Part shown: piece by piece, positions 26,781 through 36,492 of the stretch
How the letters are laid out: every line of letters begins with the position of its first letter
Position numbering within the stretch: the stretch's first letter is position 1
Assembly (NCBI GenBank): GCA_934203075.1
Contig: CAKPYT010000040.1
Coordinates: 62,001-126,000, forward strand
Origin: an uncultured Clostridia bacterium
GTDB lineage: Bacteria > Bacillota > Clostridia > Christensenellales > CAG-314
Reading direction: 5' to 3'
Length of the DNA: 64,000 nucleotides
Position numbers and translations under genes: made by a program
The notes under the pieces: generated by a model
What the model was told of the DNA's origin: nothing
The model's input: the letters and a program-made list of their open reading frames with translations, nothing else
Databases searched by the model: none

Positions 26781-26812
26781 AAAAACGACGTTGCGAAAAA
26801 CGTCGTTTTTCG
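26781..26812 (+). terminator. terminator after trmL
   Basis: Stem of 12 bp (AAAAACGACGTT pairing with AACGTCGTTTTT) around a GCGAAA loop. The A-rich left arm and T-rich right arm allow it to work in either direction. It ends the spoVB-yabN-dusB-trmL unit. Confidence 0.85.
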
Positions 26813-26841
26813 CAAAAAGGGGAAGAGAATCCCTCCGGAGT

Positions 26842-26870
26842 TTGACAATCTCCCGCGCTGTTGTTATAAT
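26842..26870 (+). promoter_or_regulatory. consensus promoter of the first Na/phosphate cotransporter
   Basis: TTGACA (26842-26847), 17-bp spacer, TATAAT (26865-26870), a perfect sigma-A promoter. No Pho box is seen nearby, in contrast to the paralogue at 44624. Confidence 0.9.
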
Positions 26871-26917
26871 TATTACGTTAGACGGGAGAGTATGGCCAAC
26901 GACAGATAGGGAAAGAT

Positions 26918-28576
26918 ATGGCAGAGTTTTTATCCAAAATTTATTTTTATGAAATCATCACCTTCCTGGCGGGGCTCGGGGCCTGTATGCTCGGGATGCG
27001 CCTGATGAGCGATAACATGGAAAAACTGGCGGATAGCCGCATGCGTGCGCTGTTCGATAAAGTTTCCAACAATCGTTGGCTCGGGGTCGGCATCGGGACG
27101 GCCGTCACGGCTTTGGTGCAAAGTTCCACGGCAACCACGGTAATGATCGTCGGGTTCGTGAATGCCGGCGTTATGACGCTGGGGCAAAGTATCCCGTTAA
27201 TTCTGGGTGCCGATATCGGTACTACCATTACGGCGCATATCGCGTCTTTACAATCTTTTCAAATCACAAAAGTTGCTACTATTTTAATTTTCCTGGGTGT
27301 ATTTTTAACCTATTTCATTAAAGACGACCGTAAAAAAACATGTCTGATGCTGCTGGCAGGACTCGGGCTTTTGTTCTTGGGGCTCGGAACCATGTCGGAT
27401 TCGATGTCTGCCCTGAAGGACAGTCCTTTTATGATGCAGGTCATTTCCAGCCAGTCCAATCCGTTTTTGCTGCTGTTGGCGGGCATGGTGATTACCGCAG
27501 TCGTGCAGAGTTCTTCGGTGTTTACCAGCATTTTGGTTACGATGGTCACCGGCGGGATTGTTTTCGGCACCGGCGGAAACGAAGTGCTGTATCTCATTCT
27601 CGGCAGCGAGGTGGGGTCTTGTGCCCCTACGCTTCTGGCAATGGCGGGAGCCAAGACGGATGCAAAACGCGCGGCCGTCATGCGTATCGTAATGGCAGCC
27701 GTCGGCACCGTTGTGGTGATGGTTGTGCTGCTGGTTTGCCCTGCGTTTATGGAAAATACGTTCGCAAAATGGTTCGCTGCCGCCCCTGCGATGCAGGTGG
27801 CAATGTTCCACACGGCGTTCAACGTGGTAAAAGCGGTATGTTTGCTGCCGTTCACGAATTTCATCGTGCACGTTTCGCGCAAATTGATCAGAGGAAAAGA
27901 AGAAGTTCGCCGGGTCAGTTACCTGGATGAACGCTTCTTAAAAAATCCGTCGATTGCCGTGCAGCAGTTGATTCGGGAAATCACGGCGATGCTGCGCATG
28001 ACGCAAGCCGGGGTGGAAAAGGCGGTGGCGGGGTTCCTTGCCAAGGACGAAAAACCGTCGCAAGAAGTGCTTGCTCTGAAGGAGGAAGTAGAGTCGATTA
28101 CCGAAGGCGTCACTTCGTATATGGTACAGGTCGCCGCAAGAGACATGTCGTATCAGGACGAATTGACGGTTGCGTCTTTGTATCACGTCATTTCGGATAT
28201 CGAGCGCATCAGCGACCTTTCTTATAATATCACAAGATACACTCGTCAGGCCGTTACGGAAAATCTGACGTTCAGCGAATATGTACATAAAGACGTAGCG
28301 GAAATGATGAAAAAACTCAGCATTCTCTTTCGCGATACGGCTTTCACCTTCTTGCACCGCAGCACGGATATGCTGGCGGAAATCGAGCGCAGAGAGGATG
28401 AGATCGACGCAATGAAAAAGAGATTGATTACGGAGCATATCCGTCGGCTGAACGAAGGCGGGTGCTCTCCCGAAAGCAGTTCGGTGTTCATTAACCTGGT
28501 GGGCAACCTGGAACGTGCGGGGGATCATTTAACCTATATCGCCAGAAGCATTTTGACGGAGGAAGACGTAAAATAG
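26918..28576 (+). CDS. Na/phosphate cotransporter with PhoU-like C-terminal domain (copy 1)
   Basis: 552 aa. The membrane part carries the two inverted repeats of the NptA/YjbB family, each with a QSS motif: [17 protein letters not shown] near residue 70 and [14 protein letters not shown] near 195. They form the Na and phosphate path. From about residue 345 a cytosolic helical domain resembles PhoU ([12 protein letters not shown] and [15 protein letters not shown]). Some family members export phosphate. The direction here is unknown. A weak GGGAAAG ribosome site precedes the ATG. The strong promoter suggests constitutive expression. Confidence 0.92.
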   Translation: MAEFLSKIYFYEIITFLAGLGACMLGMRLMSDNMEKLADSRMRALFDKVSNNRWLGVGIGTAVTALVQSSTATTVMIVGFVNAGVMTLGQSIPLILGADIGTTITAHIASLQSFQITKVATILIFLGVFLTYFIKDDRKKTCLMLLAGLGLLFLGLGTMSDSMSALKDSPFMMQVISSQSNPFLLLLAGMVITAVVQSSSVFTSILVTMVTGGIVFGTGGNEVLYLILGSEVGSCAPTLLAMAGAKTDAKRAAVMRIVMAAVGTVVVMVVLLVCPAFMENTFAKWFAAAPAMQVAMFHTAFNVVKAVCLLPFTNFIVHVSRKLIRGKEEVRRVSYLDERFLKNPSIAVQQLIREITAMLRMTQAGVEKAVAGFLAKDEKPSQEVLALKEEVESITEGVTSYMVQVAARDMSYQDELTVASLYHVISDIERISDLSYNITRYTRQAVTENLTFSEYVHKDVAEMMKKLSILFRDTAFTFLHRSTDMLAEIERREDEIDAMKKRLITEHIRRLNEGGCSPESSSVFINLVGNLERAGDHLTYIARSILTEEDVK

Positions 28577-28593
28577 TCGCCAAAGGAGGCATC

Positions 28594-29778
28594 ATGAAAA
28601 AGAGTATTCGGGATATCGACGTAGCGGGCAAGCGTTGTTTTGTGCGCGTGGATTTTAACGTACCGATTTCCGCAACGGGAGAAGTTGCGGACGATAATCG
28701 CATCCGCGGGGCGCTGCCGACCATTCGTTATTTGAGCGAACACGGCGCAAAAGTCATTTTATGCTCGCATCTGGGGCGTCCGAAAGGGCAGGTGAACGAG
28801 AAGTATTCCCTGCGGCCGGTAGCTGCGCGCTTGCAGGAACTATTGGGGCGACCCGTAATTCTGGCAAAAGACGTCATCGGGGAGGACGCAAAGGCCAAAG
28901 CGGCAGAGTTGCGCGACGGGGACGTCCTGCTGTTGGAAAACGTACGTTTTCATGCCGAGGAAGAAAAGAACGATCCGGCGTTTGCCAAGGAATTGGCAAG
29001 TTTTGCCGATATTTTTGTGAACGACGCATTTGGTACCGCGCATCGCGCGCACGCCTCTACGGAAGGGATTTCGCATTTTGTGAAGGATAGCGTCAGCGGC
29101 TTTTTGATCGCCAAAGAATTGGAGGTCATGGGCGGCGCGCTGGAACATCCCGCAAGGCCGTTTGTTGCGATTCTGGGCGGTTCCAAGGTCAGCGATAAAA
29201 TCGGCGTCATTTCCAATTTGCTCACCAAGGTGAATAGTCTTCTCATCGGCGGCGGAATGGCCTATACGTTTTTGAAAGCGCAAGGGTTCGAAGTGGGAAC
29301 CTCCCTCTGCGAGCCGGAAAAACTGGAATTGGCAAAAGAATTGATGCAAAAGGCGAAAGAAAAGGGCGTCGAGATGATGCTCCCGTACGATGTCGTCGCG
29401 GCGGATGCTTTCCGGAACGATGCAAACATCAAAACGGTTGCGGTGGACGCCATCCCGGCGGATTACATGGGGTTGGATATCGGCCCCAAAACCGTGGCCG
29501 CTTATGCAAACGTACTGCACCATGCCGGAACCATCCTCTGGAACGGTCCGATGGGCGTATTTGAAATGGAGTCTTTTGCGAACGGAACGAAAGAAATTGC
29601 AAAAGCCGTAGCAGAGAGCAATGCCGTGTCGATCATCGGCGGCGGGGACAGCGCTGCAGCGGTAACGCAAATGGGGTATGCAGATCAAATTACACATATT
29701 TCGACAGGGGGAGGAGCAAGTTTGGAATTCCTGGAAGGCTTGGAATTGCCCGGAATTGCTTGCTTAAACGAGAAATGA
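28594..29778 (+). CDS. pgk: phosphoglycerate kinase
   Basis: Transfers the acyl phosphate of 1,3-bisphosphoglycerate to ADP in glycolysis. At 394 aa it is a typical monomeric enzyme. Substrate site: [11 protein letters not shown] and CSHLGRPKG. Hinge and nucleotide site: [28 protein letters not shown] and the C-terminal GGGDSAAAV and [13 protein letters not shown]. The stop overlaps the ATG of tpiA by 4 bp. Confidence 0.98.
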   Translation: MKKSIRDIDVAGKRCFVRVDFNVPISATGEVADDNRIRGALPTIRYLSEHGAKVILCSHLGRPKGQVNEKYSLRPVAARLQELLGRPVILAKDVIGEDAKAKAAELRDGDVLLLENVRFHAEEEKNDPAFAKELASFADIFVNDAFGTAHRAHASTEGISHFVKDSVSGFLIAKELEVMGGALEHPARPFVAILGGSKVSDKIGVISNLLTKVNSLLIGGGMAYTFLKAQGFEVGTSLCEPEKLELAKELMQKAKEKGVEMMLPYDVVAADAFRNDANIKTVAVDAIPADYMGLDIGPKTVAAYANVLHHAGTILWNGPMGVFEMESFANGTKEIAKAVAESNAVSIIGGGDSAAAVTQMGYADQITHISTGGGASLEFLEGLELPGIACLNEK

Positions 29779-30524
29779 GAGAACATAAACTGATTGCCGG
29801 CAATTGGAAAATGAATCAAACAAAGGCGGAAACGTCCGCTTTGCTGAAAGAATTGATTCCGCTTGTGCAAAAAAGCGCAAATCGGGTCGTCGTATGCGTG
29901 CCGTATACGGATTTGGAAACGGCAATCCGCGAAACGGAAGGAACCAACATTCACGTCGGGGCTCAGAACGTTCACTGGGCACCGGGCGGGGCGTATACGG
30001 GCGAAATCAGCGCAGAGATGCTGAAAGAACTGGGCGTGCAGTACGTCATCATAGGGCATAGTGAACGTCGCACCTATTTCGGCGAAACCAATCAGACGGT
30101 GATGGCTCGCCTCAAAGCGGCACTGCAGGCCGGCATCACTCCGATTCTTTGCATCGGCGAAACGCTGCAGCAGCGAATCAGCGGGGAAATGCAGGAGGTG
30201 CTGTGGACGCAATTGCAGCAAGGCCTGCGGGAAATGACCCCGGAAGAGGTGGCAAAAATCGTCATTGCCTACGAACCTGTCTGGGCCATCGGCACAGGCA
30301 AAACCGCAACGGCGGCAGAGGCAGAAGAAGCCATCTGCTTTATTCGCAACGTGCTGAAAAAACTGTTCGGGGATGTAGCGCTGGATTTACCGTTGCTCTA
30401 CGGCGGCAGTATGAACGATATCAATGCCAAAGAATTGCTTTCCATGCCGAATATCGACGGCGGACTGATTGGTGGGGCAAGCCTGAAAGCAGAAAAATTT
30501 GCAAAGATTGTAAACGTAAAATAA
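29775..30524 (+). CDS. tpiA: triosephosphate isomerase
   Basis: Interconverts dihydroxyacetone phosphate and glyceraldehyde 3-phosphate. The ATG at 29775 overlaps the pgk stop and gives 249 aa, the family norm. Catalytic residues are Asn and Lys in [10 protein letters not shown], His in IIGHSERR and Glu in [12 protein letters not shown]. The phosphate-binding end is [11 protein letters not shown] and [10 protein letters not shown]. An upstream TTG at 29760 would add five residues but lacks support. Confidence 0.97.
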   Translation: MREHKLIAGNWKMNQTKAETSALLKELIPLVQKSANRVVVCVPYTDLETAIRETEGTNIHVGAQNVHWAPGGAYTGEISAEMLKELGVQYVIIGHSERRTYFGETNQTVMARLKAALQAGITPILCIGETLQQRISGEMQEVLWTQLQQGLREMTPEEVAKIVIAYEPVWAIGTGKTATAAEAEEAICFIRNVLKKLFGDVALDLPLLYGGSMNDINAKELLSMPNIDGGLIGGASLKAEKFAKIVNVK

Positions 30525-30535
30525 CGGAGAGGGGC

Positions 30536-32047
30536 ATGAAACAACTTTCGGCACTCATTATTATGGATGGCTACGGCATCCGCACAGAAACGGCGTATAA
30601 CGCCGTTTTTGCAGGTAAACGCACCTTTGACAAGTGGTGGCAGACGTATCCGCATTGCCTGCTGCAGGCAAGCGGCGAGGCGGTTGGTCTGCCGAAGGGG
30701 CAAATGGGCAACAGCGAGGTGGGGCACCTGAACCTGGGCGCAGGCAGAATTGTGTATCAGGAGCTGAGTCGGATTTCCAACAGCATTGCGTCCGGGGCGT
30801 TTTTTCGCAACGAGGCACTCACGGCGGCATGCGAATCTGCCAAAGCAAACGGAGGGGCATTGCATTGCCTGGGGTTGCTGAGCGACGGCGGCGTACACAG
30901 CCATGCGGATCATTTGTACGCCTTGCTGAAACTGGCCAAAGAAAGAGGCGTAAAGCAGACGTACGTGCATTGTTTTACGGACGGGCGGGACGTAGCACCC
31001 ACCAGTGCGGTAACGTATTTAGAAGCATTGCAGCAGAAAATGGACGAATTGCAGTACGGCTGCATTGCAGATGTGTGCGGTCGGTATTACGCAATGGATC
31101 GCGACAACCGTTGGGAACGGGTGCGGCGTGCCTACGAAATGCTCCTGCACGGGGTCGGCACACGGACGGAAAATGTGATTGCTGCGATACGCGAGCGGTA
31201 CGCCGCAGGCCAAACGGATGAGTTTTTAGAACCTATCGTTTGCTGCGACGGGCAATTGCGTTCGGGGGATGCCGTGGTGTTTTTCAATTTCCGCCCGGAT
31301 CGGGCGCGGGAATTGACGCGTGCTTTTACGCAAACGCCGGCCGTGTTCGAAGGGGAGCGCCCCGCACTGCATTGGGTTTGCATGACGCAGTACGACGCAA
31401 CGTTCCGAAACGTCTCGATTGCGTTCGAGCCGGAGGAATTACGGAATACTTTGGGCGAATGGCTTTCCAAGCAGGGGAAAACGCAACTGCGCATTGCCGA
31501 AACGGAAAAGTACGCACACGTGACTTTTTTCTTTAACGGAGGGGTGGAAACTCCGAACAAAGGGGAGGATCGCATTCTGGTGCCGTCGCCGAAAGTCGCC
31601 ACTTACGATCTGCAGCCGCAAATGAGTGCGGAAGAGGTAACGAAACAAGCCTTGGAACAGATCGAACGGGGCGAGTACGACGTGCTGATTCTGAACTTTG
31701 CGAATTGCGACATGGTCGGGCACACGGGGAACTACGAAGCGGCCGTGCAAGCCGTTGCCGTTGTGGACGAGTGTGTCGATCGGCTGTTGAAAGCGATTCT
31801 GGCAAACGGAGGGCGTGCACTGCTGACGGCAGACCACGGAAACGCCGAAAAGATGATGGAAAACGGCATGCCGTTTACGGCACATACGACCAATCCCGTG
31901 CCGTTGGTTCTGGTTTCGCAGGAGGCCCTCGGAAAAACCTTGCGGGACGGTCGCCTCTGCGATGTGGCTCCGACGCTGCTCACTTGCATGAATTTGCCGA
32001 TTCCGCCGGAAATGACGGGAAAATGCCTGCTTTGCAACAAAGATTGA
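30536..32047 (+). CDS. gpmI: 2,3-bisphosphoglycerate-independent phosphoglycerate mutase
   Basis: A manganese enzyme of the alkaline-phosphatase superfamily that converts 3- to 2-phosphoglycerate. At 503 aa it is full length. The catalytic serine is in GQMGNSEVGHLNLGAGR (about residue 62), with further metal ligands in TDGRDVAP, NFANCDMVGHTG and LTADHGNAEKM. GGAGAGGGG precedes the ATG. It ends the pgk-tpiA-gpmI unit. gap and eno are not in the window. Confidence 0.98.
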   Translation: MKQLSALIIMDGYGIRTETAYNAVFAGKRTFDKWWQTYPHCLLQASGEAVGLPKGQMGNSEVGHLNLGAGRIVYQELSRISNSIASGAFFRNEALTAACESAKANGGALHCLGLLSDGGVHSHADHLYALLKLAKERGVKQTYVHCFTDGRDVAPTSAVTYLEALQQKMDELQYGCIADVCGRYYAMDRDNRWERVRRAYEMLLHGVGTRTENVIAAIRERYAAGQTDEFLEPIVCCDGQLRSGDAVVFFNFRPDRARELTRAFTQTPAVFEGERPALHWVCMTQYDATFRNVSIAFEPEELRNTLGEWLSKQGKTQLRIAETEKYAHVTFFFNGGVETPNKGEDRILVPSPKVATYDLQPQMSAEEVTKQALEQIERGEYDVLILNFANCDMVGHTGNYEAAVQAVAVVDECVDRLLKAILANGGRALLTADHGNAEKMMENGMPFTAHTTNPVPLVLVSQEALGKTLRDGRLCDVAPTLLTCMNLPIPPEMTGKCLLCNKD

Positions 32048-32056
32048 TGTTTTTAC

Positions 32057-32085
32057 TTGTTTTTTTTCTGTCGGTATGCTATAAT
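32057..32085 (+). promoter_or_regulatory. secG promoter, extended -10
   Basis: TTGTTT (32057-32062), 17-bp spacer, TATAAT (32080-32085) with TGC directly before it. Followed by AGGAGG and the ATG at 32118. Confidence 0.75.
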
Positions 32086-32117
32086 CGTTTGTGCTAAACG
32101 TATAGGAGGTTTCGAAT

Positions 32118-32402
32118 ATGCTGTCTTCGCTAATTATGGCAATGAGTGCTACCGCAACGTTGGTGATTCGTATCGTTTTATTGGTACTGATGATCGTCTC
32201 TGCAGTATTCCTGATTATTACAGTTCTGAAGCAACAAGGAAACTCCGACGGCTTAAGCGCAATTCAGGCCCCGGTAGAAAACGATACCTTCTACAATCGC
32301 AATTCCGCCAAAAATAAGGAAAAACGGTTGAAAATCTGGACGCTGATTGCTGTAGCGCTGTTGGCAGTTTGCAGTATTGTGTTCTTTATTATGGCACTGT
32401 AA
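32118..32402 (+). CDS. secG: preprotein translocase subunit SecG
   Basis: A small translocon subunit with two membrane helices. The 94-aa product has an N-terminal helix (IVLLVLMIVSAVFLIITVLKQ), the conserved connecting loop with QQGNSDGLSAI, and a second helix (WTLIAVALLAVCSIVFFIM). secG directly before rnr and smpB is a conserved Firmicutes order, which strengthens the call for a poorly conserved family. Confidence 0.92.
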   Translation: MLSSLIMAMSATATLVIRIVLLVLMIVSAVFLIITVLKQQGNSDGLSAIQAPVENDTFYNRNSAKNKEKRLKIWTLIAVALLAVCSIVFFIMAL

Positions 32403-32416
32403 AAGAAAGAATTCCG

Positions 32417-32445
32417 GGGCGGTTGTAACCGCCCTTTTCTTTTCG
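32417..32445 (+). terminator. terminator after secG
   Basis: Stem GGGCGGTT/AACCGCCC (32418-32435) followed by TTTTCTTTT, 15 bp after the secG stop. Confidence 0.85.
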
Positions 32446-32608
32446 GGTTTCTTGCGTCAGGGGTAGAAAGCAAGAAAAAGGGAAAGCTACGAAGCAGAAA
32501 GATTTCGTCGGAGGAGATACTTTTGCGGAGCAGAAAATAGAAAAGCGTAAGAACGCAGGCACGCGAAAAGGATCGTGCGAACCGACGTTTGACGCAGGGA
32601 AAGTGGAA

Positions 32609-34930
32609 ATGAATTTTAAAGAAAAAGTATTGGAACTGTTACGCAGTTCCGTCAGCAAATATCTTACGGAGCAACAGATTTATCAAAAACTGGGAGGAAA
32701 ATCCGTTTTTGAAAAAACCGCCATCCGAAAGGTTCTGGACGAATTAAAAGAAAACGGAGACCTGATCTTCGACGCTCGTGCCAAAAAATGGGTTTTGACG
32801 GAATTTTCCGGCTTGCTGCGCGGGAAGATGCAGGGGACTGCAAAAAGTTTTGCGTTTTTCTTGCCGGAGGACGGTTCGGAAGATCTGTTCGTGGCAGAAA
32901 AGAATCTCAACGGTGCGTTGCACGGGGATATCGTATTGGTAAAACCCGTCGGTTATCGCGGAAGGACGGAAGGTCAGGTAGTGAAAGTGCTGGATCACAC
33001 CGTGACGGAACTGGTGGGAACGGTGCATAAAAAGGGGGCTTCCGCTTTTGTTTCGCCGGATGATCGTCGATTCAAAAGCGACGTGTTCGTTGCCGAAGCG
33101 ACGGAGTTAAAAAACGGGCAGAAAGTCCTGGTGCAAATCGAAAAGTGGCAAAAGGAGGATCTCTGTCCGGAAGGGAGAGTGCTGCAGATTATCGGCATGC
33201 CTTCGCAAAAGGGTACGGACGTTTTAAGCATTGCGTTGAGTCACGGCTTACACAGCGAGTTTCCGCAAAGCGCGCTGACGCAGGCAAAGGCGATTCCGCA
33301 AGAAGTCCGGAAAGGAGATCTGAAAGGGCGCAAAGATCTGAGGAATAAAAAAACGTTCACGATTGACGGCGCAAGTGCACGGGATTTTGACGATGCGGTT
33401 TCGCTGGAGGAACAGCCGGACGGAACGCTGCTGCTCGGCGTGCACATTGCGGATGTTTCACACTACGTGCGGCAGGGTACGCCGATCGATCGGGAAGCGT
33501 TTCAGCGTGCAACCAGCGCCTACTTTCCGGATCTGGTCTTGCCGATGCTCCCCGTGGAGCTTTCCAACGGGATTTGTTCGTTAAACCCCGGGGTGGATCG
33601 ACTCACCATGAGTGTCCTTTTAAAACTTACGCCGTCCGGCAAAGTGGTGGATTACGAAGTTTGCAAAAGCGTTATTCACAGCAATCATCGTTTCACTTAC
33701 GACGAAGTTGCCGCCTTGCTGAAGGGAGACAAGGCGCTGCAAACGAAGTATGCGGACGTGAAAAACGAGTTGTTCGTAATGGCGGATCTGGCGCAGGTGC
33801 TGGAGCAAAAGCGAAACGAAAAAGGCGCAATGGAGTTTGATTCTCACGAAGTGGAGTTCGTTCTGGACGAACACGGTGCCGTAGAGGAGATCGTTCCCGT
33901 GCAGCGCACCGTTGCGCATAAGATGATAGAAGAGTTCATGATTCTGGCAAACGTTACGGTGGCGGAGTTTGCGGCGCACCTGGAATATCCGTTTGTGTAT
34001 CGCGTGCACGAACGTCCCGCCCCGGAAAAGATTCACACGCTGCGGGCTTTTGCCGGCAACCTGGGGCTTACGCTGAAGGAAAGTGACGAAAGCATCCATT
34101 CTTCTTCCCTCAAAGCGTTGTTGGATGCGGCAGAAAATACTCCCTACTGTGCCGTATTGCACAAAGCCGTGTTGCGGTCGATGCAAAAAGCAAAATACAG
34201 CACGAACAACATCGGGCATTTCGGGCTCAGCAGCGAGTGCTATTGTCATTTCACGTCGCCGATCCGGCGTTATCCGGATCTGGTAGTGCATCGCATCCTC
34301 AAAATGATTCTGGACGGATCCGAAACGGATCGCTTGCCTCAGCTCGAAACGTATGCGGAAAAAGTTGCAACGCAATCCACCGCGATGGAAATGAAAACGG
34401 ACGATGCAGAGTACGAAGCAGATGACCTGAAAAAGGCAGAATACGCCGAACGCCTCCTCGGTACGGAGCAGACGGCCGTGGTCAGCGGTGTGACGGAATT
34501 CGGGATTTTTGCCGAACTGGAAAATACGGTCGAAGGGTTGATTCGCATCGAGAACCTGCCGGGGACGGCCTATGTTTACGATGCGTCGAAATATGAAGTG
34601 CGCAACAGCGTGCACGCCTACCGTTTGGGGGACACGATACGCGTCGTTGTGGCAGGGGTAGATTTGGCTGCCAGAAAGGTAGAGTTTTTGCCCGCCGAGG
34701 GAGCGGTTCCGCGCGGGAAAAACAGGGTTGCAAACGAGCGCGGGAAAAATTTTTCCGAAAAATCCGGAAAGAAAAAGTACGAAACGTCGCCCGCACAAAG
34801 AGATGCCGACGCTCGTCCGAAACGGGTGCGGCAGGCGGAAAAGCCCTTGAAACAAAGAAAACCGCACAGGACTGCGGCCCGAAGAGGGGCACAAGAGGAA
34901 AAACGAAATGAAACTGATAGCGACAAATAA
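32609..34930 (+). CDS. rnr: ribonuclease R
   Basis: A 3'-5' exoribonuclease that degrades structured RNA and, with SmpB-tmRNA, clears nonstop mRNA. 773 aa: N-terminal winged-helix and two cold-shock domains, the RNB catalytic domain with TIDGASARDFDDAVSLEE (the clustered Asp bind Mg), then an S1 domain (TAVVSGVTEFGIFAELEN). It ends in a Lys/Arg-rich tail, as in many RNase R proteins. ATG 32609 is preferred over GTG 32603 because AGGGA at about 32597 has proper spacing only to the ATG. It overlaps smpB by 23 bp. Confidence 0.97.
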   Translation: MNFKEKVLELLRSSVSKYLTEQQIYQKLGGKSVFEKTAIRKVLDELKENGDLIFDARAKKWVLTEFSGLLRGKMQGTAKSFAFFLPEDGSEDLFVAEKNLNGALHGDIVLVKPVGYRGRTEGQVVKVLDHTVTELVGTVHKKGASAFVSPDDRRFKSDVFVAEATELKNGQKVLVQIEKWQKEDLCPEGRVLQIIGMPSQKGTDVLSIALSHGLHSEFPQSALTQAKAIPQEVRKGDLKGRKDLRNKKTFTIDGASARDFDDAVSLEEQPDGTLLLGVHIADVSHYVRQGTPIDREAFQRATSAYFPDLVLPMLPVELSNGICSLNPGVDRLTMSVLLKLTPSGKVVDYEVCKSVIHSNHRFTYDEVAALLKGDKALQTKYADVKNELFVMADLAQVLEQKRNEKGAMEFDSHEVEFVLDEHGAVEEIVPVQRTVAHKMIEEFMILANVTVAEFAAHLEYPFVYRVHERPAPEKIHTLRAFAGNLGLTLKESDESIHSSSLKALLDAAENTPYCAVLHKAVLRSMQKAKYSTNNIGHFGLSSECYCHFTSPIRRYPDLVVHRILKMILDGSETDRLPQLETYAEKVATQSTAMEMKTDDAEYEADDLKKAEYAERLLGTEQTAVVSGVTEFGIFAELENTVEGLIRIENLPGTAYVYDASKYEVRNSVHAYRLGDTIRVVVAGVDLAARKVEFLPAEGAVPRGKNRVANERGKNFSEKSGKKKYETSPAQRDADARPKRVRQAEKPLKQRKPHRTAARRGAQEEKRNETDSDK

Positions 34931-35363
34931 AAAAGCCCTGCACGATTATACCGTGCTGGAAACGTTTGAAGCAGGCATTCGCCTCATCGGCTGCGAAGTC
35001 AAATCCGTTCGCGGGGGAGAAGTCAACCTGAAGGATAGTTTTGCTCTGATCGCAAACGGGGAAGTCTGGCTGAAAAACGTGTACATCAAACCGTACGACA
35101 AGGGCAGTTTTTCCAATACGGATGCGCGGCGGGATCGTAAGTTGCTGTTACACAAAACGCAGATTTTGCGGCTTTTGGGCAAAGTGCAGGAAAAGGGACT
35201 GGCACTGGTTCCATTGAAAATGTATTTCGAAAAATCTCTGGTGAAAGTGGAGTTGGCGCTTGTCAGGGGCAAACAGTTGTACGATAAAAAGGATGCGATT
35301 GCGCAAAAAGACATGCAGCGCTATCAGGAAAGGGAAATCAGCGATTACAAACGGCGGAAATAA
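34908..35363 (+). CDS. smpB: SsrA-binding protein SmpB
   Basis: Binds tmRNA and brings it to stalled ribosomes. The 151-aa product has KKALHDYTVLETFEAGIRLIGCEVKS, NLKDSFALIANGEVWLKNVYI and the C-terminal basic tail ending YQEREISDYKRRK that enters the mRNA channel. It lies inside the 3' end of rnr (frame-shifted overlap) and directly upstream of the tmRNA gene it serves. Confidence 0.98.
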   Translation: MKLIATNKKALHDYTVLETFEAGIRLIGCEVKSVRGGEVNLKDSFALIANGEVWLKNVYIKPYDKGSFSNTDARRDRKLLLHKTQILRLLGKVQEKGLALVPLKMYFEKSLVKVELALVRGKQLYDKKDAIAQKDMQRYQEREISDYKRRK

Positions 35364-35382
35364 CGGAACTTTTGGAAAACAG

Positions 35383-35411
35383 TTGAGTTTTTCCGTCGGG
35401 TGGTGTAAGAT
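35383..35411 (+). promoter_or_regulatory. ssrA promoter
   Basis: TTGAGT (35383-35388), 17-bp spacer, TAAGAT (35406-35411). The start would lie a few bases before the mature 5' end at 35423, consistent with RNase P trimming. Confidence 0.65.
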
Positions 35412-35422
35412 AAATTTACTTT

Positions 35423-35766
35423 GGGGGTGTTGTAGATTCGCCCGTTGTGAACGGGGGTATGGTAAGCGTGCCGCAGACCGTCTGCGTATCAAAGGAAATT
35501 AAATTGAAACGCTAACAGAAATTCTGTAGCTCTCGCTGCGTAGTCAGTGAGTGTCGCCTGCATCTTTTCCGTAGGGTGCAAGTGCGGCATCGGTTATACG
35601 GAGACGTCTTAAAAGGTCGCCACGCCGATTAAGCCGTAAATTAGTGGCTGGCAAGCGTCGGGTTCGTTGTCGGAAACGGCGTAAGGACAAAAAACGATAA
35701 CTATGCACGTAGAAAGCGATATCAACGCACGGCGGTACACGGGTGCAAGTCCCGTCACCTCCACCA
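35423..35766 (+). ncRNA. ssrA: transfer-messenger RNA (tmRNA)
   Basis: tmRNA rescues ribosomes stalled on broken mRNA. The 5' end GGGGGTG pairs with CACCTCC near the 3' end to form a 7-bp acceptor stem (one G-U), followed by discriminator A and an encoded CCA (35764-35766). The T-arm is visible as ACGGGTGCAAGTCCCGT. Length is about 344 nt, in the normal one-piece range. A tag frame ending ALAA precedes a TAG stop at 35541. Position after smpB is the usual one. Confidence 0.95.
35511..35543 (+). other. tmRNA tag reading frame (ANRNSVALAA)
   Basis: From the inferred resume codon GCT (35511) the frame encodes Ala-Asn-Arg-Asn-Ser-Val-Ala-Leu-Ala-Ala and stops at TAG (35541-35543). The hydrophobic ALAA end is the classic ClpXP recognition signal. 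The resume point is inferred from family tags that begin with Ala-Asn. The preceding in-frame TGA at 35505 limits how far upstream it could start. Confidence 0.75.
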
Positions 35767-35773
35767 AAAATGC

Positions 35774-35817
35774 GCAAAGCACGCACCCGAAACGGTTCGA
35801 GTGCGTGCTTTGCTTTG
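35774..35817 (+). terminator. terminator after ssrA
   Basis: A perfect 13-bp stem GCAAAGCACGCAC/GTGCGTGCTTTGC with a 14-nt loop starting 7 bp after the tmRNA CCA end. The T run is short (TTT), so efficiency may be modest. Confidence 0.75.
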
Positions 35818-35937
35818 AAAGACTTTTGTGTCGGGGCGGTGTAAATTTTTCGTTTCGACGAATTGCATGATGCATTGTGAAAAACGGTTCAAAACGCCAA
35901 AGGGCAGGAGAGAACCGTATCAAAGGAGGAAAAATTT

Positions 35938-36492
35938 TTGAAACAAAAGGAAGCAAAAAACGAAAAAAGCCGACAGGAAGCAGCCGTCATAGAAACGGAG
36001 CGACTGAGAATAGTTGCTCTCAGCGGGCAGCAAATGTCGGATTGGGTCAATCACCTTGCAAAAGTAGAGGAGGAACTGGGCTGTACCTACCGCGGGGAAT
36101 GTATGGAGAACGAGTTCCGCTTCGTTTTGCAAAAACAGGCGGAGAAATGTCAAGCGGATGAAGCAAACTGCCTGTGGCATACCTTTTGGTGGATTGTGCG
36201 CAAGGAGGATGACGTCGTCATCGGTTCGATTGATTTCAAAAACGTGCCGCAGAACGGTTCGGTAGAAATCGGCTACGGGCTGAAAAAAACGTTTGAGGGC
36301 AGCGGCTACATGACGGAAACCGTACTTGCGTTTTGCGATTGGGCGTTTCGTCATGGGGTCGTGGTCGTAACGGCAGAAACGGAACGAACGAATCTTGCTT
36401 CGCAGAGAGTTTTGCTTCGTTGCGGGTTCTCCCTGCAGAGGGAAGAAAATACGCTTTGGTGGCAGAAGGAAAAACCGGATGAGTTGGTTTAA
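35938..36492 (+). CDS. GNAT-family N-acetyltransferase, TTG start
   Basis: 184 aa. IETERLRIVAL at the N terminus and the sequence VIGSIDFKNVPQNGSVEIGYGLKKTFEGSGYMTE match ribosomal-protein or amino-acid acetyltransferases of the RimJ/RimL-like group. The end (NLASQRVLLRCGFSLQRE) is the usual acetyl-CoA-binding C terminus. The TTG at 35938 has AAAGGAGGA seven bases upstream. The substrate is unknown. The last 14 bp overlap a small membrane-protein gene. Confidence 0.85.
   Translation: MKQKEAKNEKSRQEAAVIETERLRIVALSGQQMSDWVNHLAKVEEELGCTYRGECMENEFRFVLQKQAEKCQADEANCLWHTFWWIVRKEDDVVIGSIDFKNVPQNGSVEIGYGLKKTFEGSGYMTETVLAFCDWAFRHGVVVVTAETERTNLASQRVLLRCGFSLQREENTLWWQKEKPDELV

Noticed and set aside
33620..34894. 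424-codon minus-strand open frame inside rnr
   Set aside because: Shadow of the conserved RNB and S1 domains. No start signals.
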